From Nitrospina sp. (lineage in GTDB: Bacteria; Nitrospinota; Nitrospinia; Nitrospinales; JACRGP01), in NCBI GenBank assembly GCA_024648695.1, contig JACAVV010000017.1:42956-106955 (forward strand): a stretch of DNA of 64,000 nucleotides. Reading direction: 5' to 3'. Under the pieces are notes generated by a model. That model ran no database searches. It had not been told where the DNA came from and saw only the letters and a program-made list of their open reading frames with translations. Below, piece by piece: positions 19,008-28,391 of this stretch (position 1 is the first letter of the stretch; each line of letters starts with the position of its first letter). The position numbers were made by a program, and so were the translations under genes.

Positions 19008-19945
19008 GGTGATTTCGATAATTCCTGTTCATAACGGTTCACCAGATATTCTATAAATGAGATATAGTCCCTGGCTTCCGGAATCCCATTCACCATTGCA
19101 GGTAGCACAACCACACGGGCATTGGTTTTTTGCGCCAGTAAATCCGACCACTTGGTAGGAAAGTAATTGGTGTTGATAATCAAGTTGGAATGTTGACGTT
19201 TCATTTCCACAGCCAAATCAGCTAAATGCCGAGGTGACGGCAAGATGCCAGGCCGAATTTCAACATTCCCCAGGTATTGTAGTCCGAATCGGGCGAAAAA
19301 GTAACTCCAGTTGCGGTGGTAAGTCACGATCTTTTTATCACTAAACTTTCTCAACCGATTTTCCCATTGTTTTAATTTTGTGTTTACTTTTGTTTCGAAA
19401 GCTCCCGCGTTGGATTTGTAGAGGGACTCGTTTTCCGGATCCAGGATTGACATTCTTTCGGCTATGGAATGAGCTATACGGATTCCATTCAGAGGGTCCA
19501 TGGTATAGTGAGGATTTCCAAATGGATGCACGTCTCCCATGGAGCGGTCTACCACGCCAAAAGGAATTTCCAATATTTGATCCACAGACTGTGAAAGATC
19601 CAAATGCCCAATTTGCCCAAAACGGATTTGGCGGTTTCTGCTTCCCTCAATCAGTTGTGGGAGCCAGGCAGATTCCAGGTCGAGCCCATGATAAAGTAGT
19701 AAATCTGCCCGGTTTACCATCACCATATAGCTCGGTTTTGGGTCGACATGATGAGGGTCTTGATAACCTCTTGCAATACTTTTGACCACTGCGAGGTTTT
19801 GTCCCACTTCTTTTGCTAATGCGGCGAGGTTTTCGGTTGTGCCGACTACATTTAATTTTGCCCAAGTGGGAGGGACAAAATATAAAGAAAGGATTCCCAG
19901 CAGGAAAACCGTTTTAAAAAAACTAAAATTTTTATATGAAATCAT
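19004..19945 (-). CDS. Metal ABC transporter substrate-binding protein (ZnuA-like)
   Basis: A 313-aa periplasmic cluster A-I metal-binding protein. The start is ATG 19945, because AAGGAA lies 8 bp upstream and a signal peptide (FFKTVFLLGILSLYF..TWA) follows; the open frame extends further upstream but that part overlaps the porin end. Likely ligands are His in DPHHVDPKPSY, His in GNPHYTMDP and His in VTYHRNWSYFFARFG, as in three-His ZnuA proteins. It lacks the long acidic His-rich loop of E. coli ZnuA; an extra stretch SMGDVHPFG is present. It is 40 bp downstream of the porin gene and coupled to the permease. Confidence 0.88.
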   Translation of the reverse strand: MISYKNFSFFKTVFLLGILSLYFVPPTWAKLNVVGTTENLAALAKEVGQNLAVVKSIARGYQDPHHVDPKPSYMVMVNRADLLLYHGLDLESAWLPQLIEGSRNRQIRFGQIGHLDLSQSVDQILEIPFGVVDRSMGDVHPFGNPHYTMDPLNGIRIAHSIAERMSILDPENESLYKSNAGAFETKVNTKLKQWENRLRKFSDKKIVTYHRNWSYFFARFGLQYLGNVEIRPGILPSPRHLADLAVEMKRQHSNLIINTNYFPTKWSDLLAQKTNARVVVLPAMVNGIPEARDYISFIEYLVNRYEQELSKSP

Positions 19946-19985
19946 GATTGTTGTTCCTTCCTGATCTGATTTGCTTGCTAATGGA

Positions 19986-21380
19986 TTAATAGAGATGTGC
20001 CGGGTGCGCTCCCATTGTAAAGTTAAGTTGAAGAAGAAGCTGATGTTCGTGATCAAACCCGCGGTCTCCAAACCCGTCGTAATCCAGATAATTATATTGC
20101 AAACGAAGAGATTGAAATTCGCTATTGGCAAAAGCCAAAAGGGCGCTCCATTGATGTGTGTCTTCTCCTGCCTCACCGGGCACATCGTCGTTGTGAAGGC
20201 CTAGAAAATCGTATCGACCTTGTATCCACCAGCGCTGAAGGAATTGGTATTGTAAAAATGTATAGACCCCTCCAATATTTTCATCCGGGTTGTGGTCCCC
20301 GGTTTCCTTTTCAATTCCTGTTTCTTTAAAAGCTCCCAAATATTCTGCTTGCCAGATGAGTGAACGAAACCGGGTCCTGTTTAATGGCCTGTAAATGATG
20401 GTCATATTGGCACCCACAACATCTGTGTGATTGTTTGCCCCTGATGATCCGTTTTCACCGAAGGCGTAAGAACCACCTAACTCAAGGGTTGTGTTTTCAT
20501 TGAGATCCCACAAATTTTTGGAATGAATGAGATATGCAAAATCGTCATCATGCTGGGAGTCAAAAAGAGTTTCGTTATCTCCATTTAGAATATTAAAGCT
20601 TATTTCAGAAAACCATGGGAGAGGAATAATCGGATTGATTCCGATCCCCACTTCATTAAATTCGGCTCCTACCACCCCCCCTACAGCTTGAGGTGCATCA
20701 ATAAATGGAAATTGATGGGTATGGAGTTGGGCGTGTTTTCCAAATGGTACGAAATATTTTCCGGCCCTAATGTTTAAATTTAGAAATGGAACAAAGTCTA
20801 CAAAGGCCTCTTCCATTTCAATATCCTCAACATCATGCATCGCAAGGGTTATGGAACCTCTCAAGTAATTATCTATGTAAGCCTGAGCATTTAATTCCAG
20901 TTCTTGAATCCTGAAACCGGTTTCATGTTCACCGAAACCGTGAACATGCTGGTCTTCGTGTTCGTCATCATGTTCTCCTCCTTCCGGACCATTTCCTTTG
21001 GATCGATATGTGGCCAGTCCCAGAGTGTTAAAACTAATCGCTGGGTTGAATAATCGGTTGATTCCGGTAGCAGTTGTTGAAAGGGCGTTGGAACGGGTAC
21101 CAAAAGTGGTGGCGCGCTGTCGGTTTAAATTTTCTAATTTATCCAATCTTTGCTCCACTTTATCCATCTTGTTTGACGTTTTTCCATTAACCCTAAATGG
21201 ACGGTTATTCCGGTTAGTTTTCTCAGGAGAGTTTGATGGTTTTGATTGTTTCATTTGCTGATCCATCAAACGCTCGAACTCATCCATATCGACATCAGGG
21301 TTTCCCTTTACTTGGGGAGAGGCTACTCCTCCAAAGGAAAGACTGAATATTATAAAAAATAAAATTAAATAAGGTTTCAT
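19986..21380 (-). CDS. Outer-membrane porin-like protein with His/Asp/Glu-rich segment
   Basis: A 464-aa exported protein. ATG 21380 is chosen since AGAGGAG lies 7 bp upstream (GTG 21386 is the alternative). A signal peptide (LILFFIIFSLSFGGVASP) is followed by a charged linker with a short predicted coiled coil (MDKVEQRLDKLENL). Next comes an acidic, His-rich stretch (GGEHDDEHEDQHVHGFGEHE) and a long region of amphipathic strands typical of a 14-18 strand barrel, ending with aromatic strands and the terminal residues HPAHLY. Proteins of this kind occur next to Znu-type transporters and are often called zinc-regulated outer-membrane proteins. The metal-rich segment suggests capture of zinc at the outer membrane. 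Confidence 0.75.
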   Translation of the reverse strand: MKPYLILFFIIFSLSFGGVASPQVKGNPDVDMDEFERLMDQQMKQSKPSNSPEKTNRNNRPFRVNGKTSNKMDKVEQRLDKLENLNRQRATTFGTRSNALSTTATGINRLFNPAISFNTLGLATYRSKGNGPEGGEHDDEHEDQHVHGFGEHETGFRIQELELNAQAYIDNYLRGSITLAMHDVEDIEMEEAFVDFVPFLNLNIRAGKYFVPFGKHAQLHTHQFPFIDAPQAVGGVVGAEFNEVGIGINPIIPLPWFSEISFNILNGDNETLFDSQHDDDFAYLIHSKNLWDLNENTTLELGGSYAFGENGSSGANNHTDVVGANMTIIYRPLNRTRFRSLIWQAEYLGAFKETGIEKETGDHNPDENIGGVYTFLQYQFLQRWWIQGRYDFLGLHNDDVPGEAGEDTHQWSALLAFANSEFQSLRLQYNYLDYDGFGDRGFDHEHQLLLQLNFTMGAHPAHLY

Positions 21381-21473
21381 AAACACACTCCTCTTACGTT
21401 AACTGGAAATGGCCCTGGAAACTCCACAAACGGTGGAATTGGATCCTTAAACTTGAAAAAGTAAATTGAGGGT

Positions 21474-21779
21474 TTATGAATGGGGAGGGGCGCGGCTGGA
21501 ATGGCTGAGTTGAAAGTGAAAAACAAAAACCGATCGAATGCAAAGGATTAATTTGCTCGCGAAACTGAAAAATATTTTTGGCTGGTTCGACGCATCGGCC
21601 TGAACCTTGGTCTGAGACCAGTGGCAGGCAGTACAATCACTTTGCTCGGTTTCCGCACCAATTTCATGATTATGGAACAAGGGTTCCATAACAGAAAATA
21701 ATCCGAAAGCTAGGATCAAGCCAAGGGAAATTAAGCGACCACGCGGGTCCGCGATTAAGGTTTTACGCAATTGTGTCAT
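21474..21779 (-). CDS. Small membrane/exported protein with HNHE and CxxCHW motifs (copy 2)
   Basis: A 101-aa protein with an N-terminal basic stretch and a hydrophobic segment (LISLGLILAFGLFSVMEP), then LFHNHE, DCTACHW and a C-terminal SRAPPH. It is a paralogue of 21891-22184, with the same motif order. The PP-ending and His/Cys motifs recall DUF2946-like small proteins found beside metal transporters. CTACH also fits a haem-c site, so either a metal-binding protein or a mini-cytochrome is possible. It lies about 90 bp upstream of the porin, probably in one transcript. No good ribosome-binding site is visible before ATG 21779. Confidence 0.6.
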   Translation of the reverse strand: MTQLRKTLIADPRGRLISLGLILAFGLFSVMEPLFHNHEIGAETEQSDCTACHWSQTKVQADASNQPKIFFSFASKLILCIRSVFVFHFQLSHSSRAPPHS

Positions 21780-21890
21780 TTTTGGACAAGGGCCAATGAA
21801 TGAAATGCAATGGAAAATTTACCCAAACAGTTTTAGAGCCCGGTTTTTGGGCGCAGAAAGTTTAAGCTGTTGAAAAAAAGGTATGAAATA

Positions 21891-22184
21891 CTAAATAAAG
21901 TGAGGAGGGCTTCGTCCGCTGAGTTCAATAAAAGACTGACTCAGGCGAACCAGAAAATATTCAAAATTATGACCCTGGGAGTATTCGGCTGAAAGGGTAG
22001 GGGCCGATTCCGATTCCATAGTGCTACCGGATTGCACCCAATGACAGGAATAGCAATCTTCGTCCAGATGACTGACGTCTACCTCATGGTTATGCAACAG
22101 GGAAGAGAACCCTGTAAGCAGGAAAAAGCCCAATAGAAGGGAAAGTGTAAGGACTTTATAAAAAATTTTGGGTAATTGTTTCAT
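21891..22184 (-). CDS. Small membrane/exported protein with HNHE and CxxCHW motifs (copy 1)
   Basis: A 97-aa protein starting at ATG 22184 (AAGTGA upstream). A TTG farther up would overlap the preceding gene. It has a hydrophobic segment (VLTLSLLLGFFLLTGFSS), then LLHNHEVD, DCYSCHW, and the end SGRSPPHFI. The paralogue 110 bp downstream has the same layout, so this is a tandem duplication. The likely role is periplasmic metal binding linked to the zinc-type uptake genes downstream. CYSCH might instead bind haem. The function is unproven. Confidence 0.6.
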   Translation of the reverse strand: MKQLPKIFYKVLTLSLLLGFFLLTGFSSLLHNHEVDVSHLDEDCYSCHWVQSGSTMESESAPTLSAEYSQGHNFEYFLVRLSQSFIELSGRSPPHFI

Positions 22185-22192
22185 TAATTCAC

Positions 22193-22891
22193 TTAAAAGA
22201 ATTTCCAAAATAACCAATACGGCAAACTAAGAGTAAAAAGCATTAAAACAAAATTTAATATTTGAAGCAATAGAAAATAATCTCTGAATGGAGAAACCAT
22301 CAATTCCACACTCACCCTGCGAACAGCACTCTCGATATCCGAGCGAGTCACTTCCGCAGTCGGTTTTTTATGCAGTTCACTCAGAACGTCATTGAGGAAG
22401 AGAAACTTGAGCACCTTTAAAATGACCCAGAATATGATCCAACTGAAAAATCCGAAAATGGTTTTTCGTAACTTGAGGTCTTCCAGAAACTTTTTGCCAA
22501 TTTTTTCGAAGCGTTCGTCCAACTCTTCTTTGGGTATCGTTTTGCTTTGCCTGGGTAATTTGGCAAAGACTTCCTTGGAGAACAAGTCCAGAAGATCATG
22601 CAGGCCTTCCAGGACTTCGGACAATTTTTTATCAGCCACCACAAACAAACTGGAGATAGCACCGTGAAAGGCACCAGAGAAACCATAGAGCAGGAAAAAA
22701 ATCCCCGTAGCCAACATTTTTTGCCAGTTGGCCCAGGGCGTATCCTGAACAAAAAACACATTCAGTCCGATGGCGCCAAGAATACCGATGGAAATTCCCA
22801 GAAGGCCAAACAAGAAAAAGCGTTTTAGGGTTCCCAGGATCAAATCGGAAAAAAATTGTTTCCAGAAAATTAAGAGTTCTTTCTTTTCCAT
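22193..22891 (-). CDS. Membrane protein of unknown function
   Basis: About 232 aa with two hydrophobic segments near the N-terminus (FGLLGISIGILGAIGLNVFF and MLATGIFFLLYGFSGAF). A charged amphipathic middle region (ELDERFEKIGKKFLEDL) is followed by two further hydrophobic segments, the last being the C-terminus (LQILNFVLMLFTLSLPYWLFW). ATG 22891 was taken as start; an in-frame TTG at 22948 would overlap the RND gene by 23 bp and has no better ribosome site. I do not recognise a family. The position directly after the RND pump suggests an accessory role, but it also abuts the CxxCH protein gene. Confidence 0.65.
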   Translation of the reverse strand: MEKKELLIFWKQFFSDLILGTLKRFFLFGLLGISIGILGAIGLNVFFVQDTPWANWQKMLATGIFFLLYGFSGAFHGAISSLFVVADKKLSEVLEGLHDLLDLFSKEVFAKLPRQSKTIPKEELDERFEKIGKKFLEDLKLRKTIFGFFSWIIFWVILKVLKFLFLNDVLSELHKKPTAEVTRSDIESAVRRVSVELMVSPFRDYFLLLQILNFVLMLFTLSLPYWLFWKFF

Positions 22892-22925
22892 AAACAAGGT
22901 AATCGTTAAAATTTGGTAAAGAACA

Positions 22926-25900
22926 TTAAATTTCTTTAGGTCGGCCAAAGAAACTCATGCTTAAATTGAGCAGGCAGGGAATCAAAACCAGAGTAAAGAG
23001 GGCACTTAGCAACAGGCCGGAAAGTAAAACGACACCGATGCCGCGATAAATTTCGCTTCCCGCGCCGGGAATTGCTACCAGCGGCATTAAACCGAATATG
23101 CTGGTGAAGGTGGTCATGAAAATGGGGCGAATGCGTGTTTGCACAGCGTCTAAAATTGCTTCATCCGGTTCCATGGTTCCGGTCCGGAGCGAACTTAAAC
23201 TTTGGTATACGATCAGGATGGCGTTGTTAACGACAACCCCTACCAGAATAACGAAACCCAGCATGGTCAACACATCCAGTGGTTGAAATACCTTAAGGTT
23301 GAGCACCCAGAGTCCAAACACCCCGCCTACTGCGGCCATGGGAACGCTTAACATGATAATCAGGGGATAGCCCCAGTGTTGAAACAAAACGCTGAGCAAA
23401 AGATACGTGATGATAAGAGCCATGATAAAGTTGCCCGACATGGCTTCGCGCGTGCGTTCCAGTTTATCAGCATTTCCAGCAAGAATTACAGAGTAGCCTC
23501 CTTTGAGCGCACCACCATCCTGCATAGGTTTTATGATTTCCTGTTTAATCAAATCAATCCCCGTTTCAAGGGGCATTTCGGCAGGAGGTAACACTTCCAG
23601 GGTGATTGCCCTCTCCCTCTCATAATGCTGGATTTGTTCTGAACTCACGGTATCGTCAACCCGGGCGATACTTGCCAGCGGAACCGAATTGCCCATTCGG
23701 GTATGAACCATCGTTCGCTCTATGTCCTGCGTCGTTTTGACGTCTTTAATCCTGCTTTCCAGAATCAAGTCGATTCCATCGCGCGGCATATAGGGGGCGT
23801 TGACAAACTCGGGGTTCAGGTAAACTTCATCTGCAAACACACCGTCGGTGATGGCGGCGACAGAGTACCCCAGCTCAAATACGCTCACATCCATTTCAGA
23901 TAATTCTTTAAACCTTGGGAAGACTTGCAGTTGAGGTTGGCCCAACTCCATTCCCGGGACCGGCCGAATTTGTGCATCTGGCATAAGCCCCTTGAGTTTG
24001 TGAAAAGCGTTTTGAGTCATTTCGGTGAGCTTGACCAAATCGGGGCCGCGAATATTGATTTCTATGCCGCGCGATCCCCGAAACGCACTGGAGAAAAGCG
24101 AAAGCTGGCGGGTTACCGCAATCATGCCGGGAACTTTGACCAACTCTTCTTTCAGGACCGGAATCAACTCCTTGGCACGTTCCGGGTTTTTGGCTTTAAC
24201 GATAGTGAACAGTCGGCCCCGACTTCCGATGAACAGGAAATTGCGCACCGCCGGACCCTTTAATTGAGCTTCTTCAGGAGACCCGGGTTTGGCTTCCCAA
24301 TACACCCTGTACTGTTCTTCCATTTTATGTCCGATCTGGTGCATCACATCAATGTTGTAGCCCTGCGGAGGAATCATCATTCCGATGATGACGTTTTGAT
24401 CTCCTTCTGGAAGGTATTCGGTTTTGGGTAGCATTATCCAGGCAAGGGCAATCGGTATGGTGGTCAAACCCAATACCAAAACGATTTGAAAAATTCTGGA
24501 TTTGAAAGTCAGTCGCAACCCGGAAACCACGGCCTGCCTGAAAGCTGTAGCCAGTTGTACCAGACCGAACAGGTTCTTAAATATGGAAGGTCTCGAACCT
24601 GCATGCCGGTCTTCCCAGCTTAACAGATTTTTACTAAGGGTAGGAATCACCAGAATGCTGACAACCATCGAAAGGGTGACCGCTGAACTGATAGCCACGG
24701 CGATGTCCTGAAACAATTGGCCCACTTCGTCTTCAATGAATAGGATCGGGAGAAAAACCGCCAGTGTTGTCAAGGTGCTTGCCAGGATGGCGCCCCACAC
24801 TTCGTGAGTGGCTTTTGAAGCGGCAATGGCCGCCGATTCGTGTAGTTGGTGATGACGATGAATATTTTCCAGGACCACAATGGAGGCGTCTACCACCATA
24901 CCCACGGCAAAGGCCATGCCGGCAAGCATGATCACGTTGATGGTTTTTCCCATGAGCGTGATGATTAAAAAGGAACCGATAATGCTGATGGGAATGGCGA
25001 TGGCAACGACCAGTGTGCTGTAAATACTTCTTAGAAATACCAGCAGAATAATGGTGGCGAAAGTTCCACCTACCAGTAAATTGGTTTCCACCATGGTGAT
25101 GGAGCGAGAAATATATTCGGTCTTGTCAGCCGTTTGAACAAGGTTCAGACCCATGGGTTCCAGCAGGTTTTCATTGAGCCTTTTGACCTCTGCCTTAATG
25201 TCCGCCATCACTTCCAGAATATTCGAGCCAATTTCCCTGCGTGCGTTGACAGCAATTCCCGGCAAGCCGTTATGGCGAACGTAGTCTCTCAGTTCATCAA
25301 AATCGACGGTCACTTCCGCTACGTCTTTAACGTAAACCGGGCGACCGTTAAAATGTTTTAGGATGGTGTTTTCAATATCGTCAACCGTTTGGTATTCACC
25401 GGTAGTACGGATGATGTATCGGCGTTTGCCTTCGTCGAAATCACCGCCGCTTAGATTCTGGTTTTGTTCCCTTAAAGCCTCGCGCAGATCGAAAATACTG
25501 ATCTTGCGTTCGGCCAGAGCTGAAGGATCAAACGTCACATGAACCTCCAGGCGGCTCCCACCATAAACGCTGCTGTCGGAAACTCCGGGAATGCGTTCGA
25601 AACGGGATTTGATTTTATCCTCCGCAAAATCCCGGTAATGGTACACGTTGATTTTATCTTCGTAACCCGCGATGGGTTGGAGGATAAACCAGCCGATGGG
25701 ACGGTCCGAAACGTTTACCGTTTTGATAATCGGTTCGTCCACATCTTCAGGATAAGAGGATACTTGTTGCAACGCGTTGGAGGTACGGACCAGGGCTTCC
25801 TGCAAATCGGTGCCCAATCGAAACTGCAGGTTCACTTCCGCCCGCCCGGTTTGCGAGGTGCTTTTCATTTCTACGAGGCCGACGATGGATTTAAGGTGTT

Positions 25901-26105
25901 TTTCCTGCTCGTCAACGATGTCCCGTTCCACTTCCTCGGGGCTTGCGCCGGGCCATTCTGTGGTGACGGTCAGTTCCGGCTGGCTGACTTCCGGTGTTAA
26001 TTGAATGGGAATTCTTAACAGAGAGAGGGTCCCGAACATCAATATCAAAATCACCCCAACCGCTACGGTGACCCCGTATTTAAGGGATTGGTCGACCAGT
26101 CTCAT
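22926..26105 (-). CDS. RND-family efflux transporter inner-membrane component
   Basis: A 1,059-aa inner-membrane proton antiporter of the hydrophobe/amphiphile (HAE1) RND type. The N-terminal start IPIQLTPEVSQPELTVTTEWPGASPEEVE is the family hallmark. TM4 reads GMVVDASIVVLENI, keeping one of the two relay Asp. TM10 reads GVVVNNAILIVYQ, where AcrB has Lys. Two porter/docking halves of about 300 aa each are present. It lies 5 bp after the adaptor gene, forming an operon. No TolC-type outer-membrane channel is encoded nearby. The exported substrate (drug, lipid or toxic metabolite) cannot be told. Confidence 0.92.
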   Translation of the reverse strand: MRLVDQSLKYGVTVAVGVILILMFGTLSLLRIPIQLTPEVSQPELTVTTEWPGASPEEVERDIVDEQEKHLKSIVGLVEMKSTSQTGRAEVNLQFRLGTDLQEALVRTSNALQQVSSYPEDVDEPIIKTVNVSDRPIGWFILQPIAGYEDKINVYHYRDFAEDKIKSRFERIPGVSDSSVYGGSRLEVHVTFDPSALAERKISIFDLREALREQNQNLSGGDFDEGKRRYIIRTTGEYQTVDDIENTILKHFNGRPVYVKDVAEVTVDFDELRDYVRHNGLPGIAVNARREIGSNILEVMADIKAEVKRLNENLLEPMGLNLVQTADKTEYISRSITMVETNLLVGGTFATIILLVFLRSIYSTLVVAIAIPISIIGSFLIITLMGKTINVIMLAGMAFAVGMVVDASIVVLENIHRHHQLHESAAIAASKATHEVWGAILASTLTTLAVFLPILFIEDEVGQLFQDIAVAISSAVTLSMVVSILVIPTLSKNLLSWEDRHAGSRPSIFKNLFGLVQLATAFRQAVVSGLRLTFKSRIFQIVLVLGLTTIPIALAWIMLPKTEYLPEGDQNVIIGMMIPPQGYNIDVMHQIGHKMEEQYRVYWEAKPGSPEEAQLKGPAVRNFLFIGSRGRLFTIVKAKNPERAKELIPVLKEELVKVPGMIAVTRQLSLFSSAFRGSRGIEINIRGPDLVKLTEMTQNAFHKLKGLMPDAQIRPVPGMELGQPQLQVFPRFKELSEMDVSVFELGYSVAAITDGVFADEVYLNPEFVNAPYMPRDGIDLILESRIKDVKTTQDIERTMVHTRMGNSVPLASIARVDDTVSSEQIQHYERERAITLEVLPPAEMPLETGIDLIKQEIIKPMQDGGALKGGYSVILAGNADKLERTREAMSGNFIMALIITYLLLSVLFQHWGYPLIIMLSVPMAAVGGVFGLWVLNLKVFQPLDVLTMLGFVILVGVVVNNAILIVYQSLSSLRTGTMEPDEAILDAVQTRIRPIFMTTFTSIFGLMPLVAIPGAGSEIYRGIGVVLLSGLLLSALFTLVLIPCLLNLSMSFFGRPKEI

Positions 26106-26110
26106 GACGC

Positions 26111-27424
26111 CTATTCCGCCCGGTTGACGAGTTTGACTTGTGAATTTGGTTTTAAGCGCTCGTTCCCGTGAACCACAACCAGATCGCCAGGGGATAATTT
26201 AGGATCAGGATCCAGTATCTCCACCAAGGTGTCCAGTTGCGCTCCTGTCTTAACGTTGACAGGTTGCGATATGTGGGTTTTCCCTTTTCCCTTGGTAACG
26301 AGCCAGACTTTGGTGTCCTTGGGGGAGCGAACGATTGCATCCTTGGGAACGTATAAATTCAATCCGGCTTTATTTTTAATTTCCAACACCACTTTCACCA
26401 ACATACCGGGAGAAATTTGCGACCGCGTGTTGGACACTTTTATACGAACCGGAAACGTTCGTGAAGTAGGATCTCCGGAAACGATTTTTTCGATCACCTT
26501 CCCTTTAAATTCCTTGTCCGGTTGGGCCGGTCCCCGCGACTCTAAAATAACCCTTGCCGCAGTTCCATATTTGATCTTGTTAAAATGGAATTGGGGAAGG
26601 TGGACTTCTACTTTAAGAGGATGAGCTGAAATCATGGATATCGCCGGGTCTCCTTTCTCCAGCCATTGCCCCACTTCCGTTTCCTTTTTCACGATATACC
26701 CATTAAACGGAGCTCGAATGGTGGACCGTTCGATATCATCTTCAATTATCTCAATGCGAGCCTCGGCGGCTTTGAGGTTAGCCTCTTCCTGCCGAATGTC
26801 TTCGATGCGAGGACCGGCCACGTATTTTTTCAGGACAGCATCTTTTTCCTCAAATAGCGCTTGTGCTTCCTCGGCTTCTGCTTTTGCGCCGTCAAATTCG
26901 TTGAGGCTGACCACGCCATCCTTGTATAAATTGTCTGTTCGTTTCAATTCATTGATCGCAAGGGTCAGCCGCGCCTGGGCTTGTTGCAAAGCGGCCTGGG
27001 CCGCTTCCAGAGTTTCCTTTCGGGTTCCTGTATTCAATTCTTCCAATTGAACCAGAACCCGTTGTTTTTCAGCGAGAGCCAGGTTCTTTTGCAATTCGAA
27101 AGGACGTGTGCGTAATTTTACCAGCGGTTGTCCTTTCTTTACGTATCTTCCTTCGGAAATAAATATTTCTTCTACTGCGCCATCCACTTCAGCCGCAAGT
27201 TTTGTGGAGGCCCAAGGTAAAACCGTTCCAGGCAATTCTATATTTGAAGTGGGGGTTTTCAGGACAGCTTTAGCCACCATCACGGGGAATACTTTTTCTT
27301 TACCTTTTGGTGGGGCGCTGTAGGAAACACCGCTCCAGGAAATGAGGGCGATTCCCAGAAGGAACGCTGTAAGTTTACCTATGGCAATGAACCCTGGTTT
27401 TGGCCAGACATTAATAATTTGCAT
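26111..27424 (-). CDS. RND efflux periplasmic adaptor (HlyD/AcrA family)
   Basis: A 437-aa membrane fusion protein. It has an N-terminal signal or anchor (LTAFLLGIALISWSG..YSA), the first lipoyl half-motif (AEVDGAVEEIFISEGRYVKKGQ), a long alpha-hairpin coiled coil rich in Ala/Glu/Gln, the second lipoyl half (STIRAPFNGYIVKKETEVGQWL), then beta-barrel and membrane-proximal domains. ATG 27424 is chosen because the hydrophobic leader follows. The frame continues upstream to a TTG at 27526 inside the end of the DnaJ-like gene; no clear ribosome site marks either. It bridges the RND pump to an outer-membrane channel. Confidence 0.88.
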   Translation of the reverse strand: MQIINVWPKPGFIAIGKLTAFLLGIALISWSGVSYSAPPKGKEKVFPVMVAKAVLKTPTSNIELPGTVLPWASTKLAAEVDGAVEEIFISEGRYVKKGQPLVKLRTRPFELQKNLALAEKQRVLVQLEELNTGTRKETLEAAQAALQQAQARLTLAINELKRTDNLYKDGVVSLNEFDGAKAEAEEAQALFEEKDAVLKKYVAGPRIEDIRQEEANLKAAEARIEIIEDDIERSTIRAPFNGYIVKKETEVGQWLEKGDPAISMISAHPLKVEVHLPQFHFNKIKYGTAARVILESRGPAQPDKEFKGKVIEKIVSGDPTSRTFPVRIKVSNTRSQISPGMLVKVVLEIKNKAGLNLYVPKDAIVRSPKDTKVWLVTKGKGKTHISQPVNVKTGAQLDTLVEILDPDPKLSPGDLVVVHGNERLKPNSQVKLVNRAE

Positions 27425-27509
27425 AAACGTGAAAACGGGAAGAAGGGGTAATCCAGCCCAGAACAAATTGGTCGACTTGGAATAAACCAGATAATTATAA
27501 AAGAAATGA

Positions 27510-28364
27510 TCAGGATTTGATATCAATAGTTATAATCAGGTCACCACGATTTTCGTCTTTTATGAAACCCTTGTTTTTGACTCTCAACTTGGTACCCGAT
27601 TTTGTATTGGGAGGAATACGAATCATGATTTCTTCAACCCGGTCGTCAATCCTGTAGCTTATCTTTTTTTTGGTTCCATTGAGAGCCTCTACAGCAGGGA
27701 TGGCAATTTTCAAATCCATTTGAAGAGGAGGGTTTATTTTCTCATTCGATTGGACCTTGGAGAGCCATCCTTTAATGTTATCAAAAATGGAATCGGGTTT
27801 TTTTGCCGGTTCACCATTCTCCCTCGGGGCATTTTGTGCCTGCCGAACCTTGTTGAGGACAAACAGGGAGGAACCGACAGCCTGTGCCAGTTTTATGGCC
27901 ACTCCAATCTTTCCGACGGGACCGGGCATCATGGTAAGCAATCTGCCCAGGCCCCCGGCCGCTCCGCCAAATAATACGGATTCGAAAAATGAAGGGCCTG
28001 ATCGAAATCCCGATTGATTGAATTGGCGATTGAGTTCCTCAAAAATTTGACGGGCGTAAGGATCGTTAAATAAATCCTCAAATATGTCGCGTTGAGAATA
28101 ATTGAATCCTGAGCGAAACTCCTGATGGGAACCTGATCCGAAGGATGTCCGGAACCGGTCGTATTCCTTGCGTTTAAGAGGGTTTATCAGAACGCCATAA
28201 GCCTCCGAAATCTCCTTGAACTTTTCTTCCGCGGACGGATCATTTGGATTTTTGTCGGGATGGTATTCCAGCGCCAGTTTACGGAAGGCCTTTTTTATTT
28301 CAGAGGCCTCTGAATTGACTGGAATCTGGAGAATCTCGTAATAATCTTTACTCGCATTTTTCAT
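27510..28364 (-). CDS. J-domain (DnaJ-like) protein with insertion and no zinc finger
   Basis: A 284-aa co-chaperone-like protein. The N-terminal J domain (residues 7-72, HPD at 36-38) is followed by a Phe/Ser-rich region. A glycine-rich apolar segment follows ([38 protein letters not shown], described in pieces), then a single C-terminal substrate-binding-type fold ([38 protein letters not shown]). The CxxCxGxG zinc repeats of true DnaJ are absent. The apolar middle could contact membrane. It precedes the RND operon in the same direction. Confidence 0.85.
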   Translation of the reverse strand: MKNASKDYYEILQIPVNSEASEIKKAFRKLALEYHPDKNPNDPSAEEKFKEISEAYGVLINPLKRKEYDRFRTSFGSGSHQEFRSGFNYSQRDIFEDLFNDPYARQIFEELNRQFNQSGFRSGPSFFESVLFGGAAGGLGRLLTMMPGPVGKIGVAIKLAQAVGSSLFVLNKVRQAQNAPRENGEPAKKPDSIFDNIKGWLSKVQSNEKINPPLQMDLKIAIPAVEALNGTKKKISYRIDDRVEEIMIRIPPNTKSGTKLRVKNKGFIKDENRGDLIITIDIKS

Positions 28365-28391
28365 ACAAATCTGGAAGGAAAACTTTTTTGG

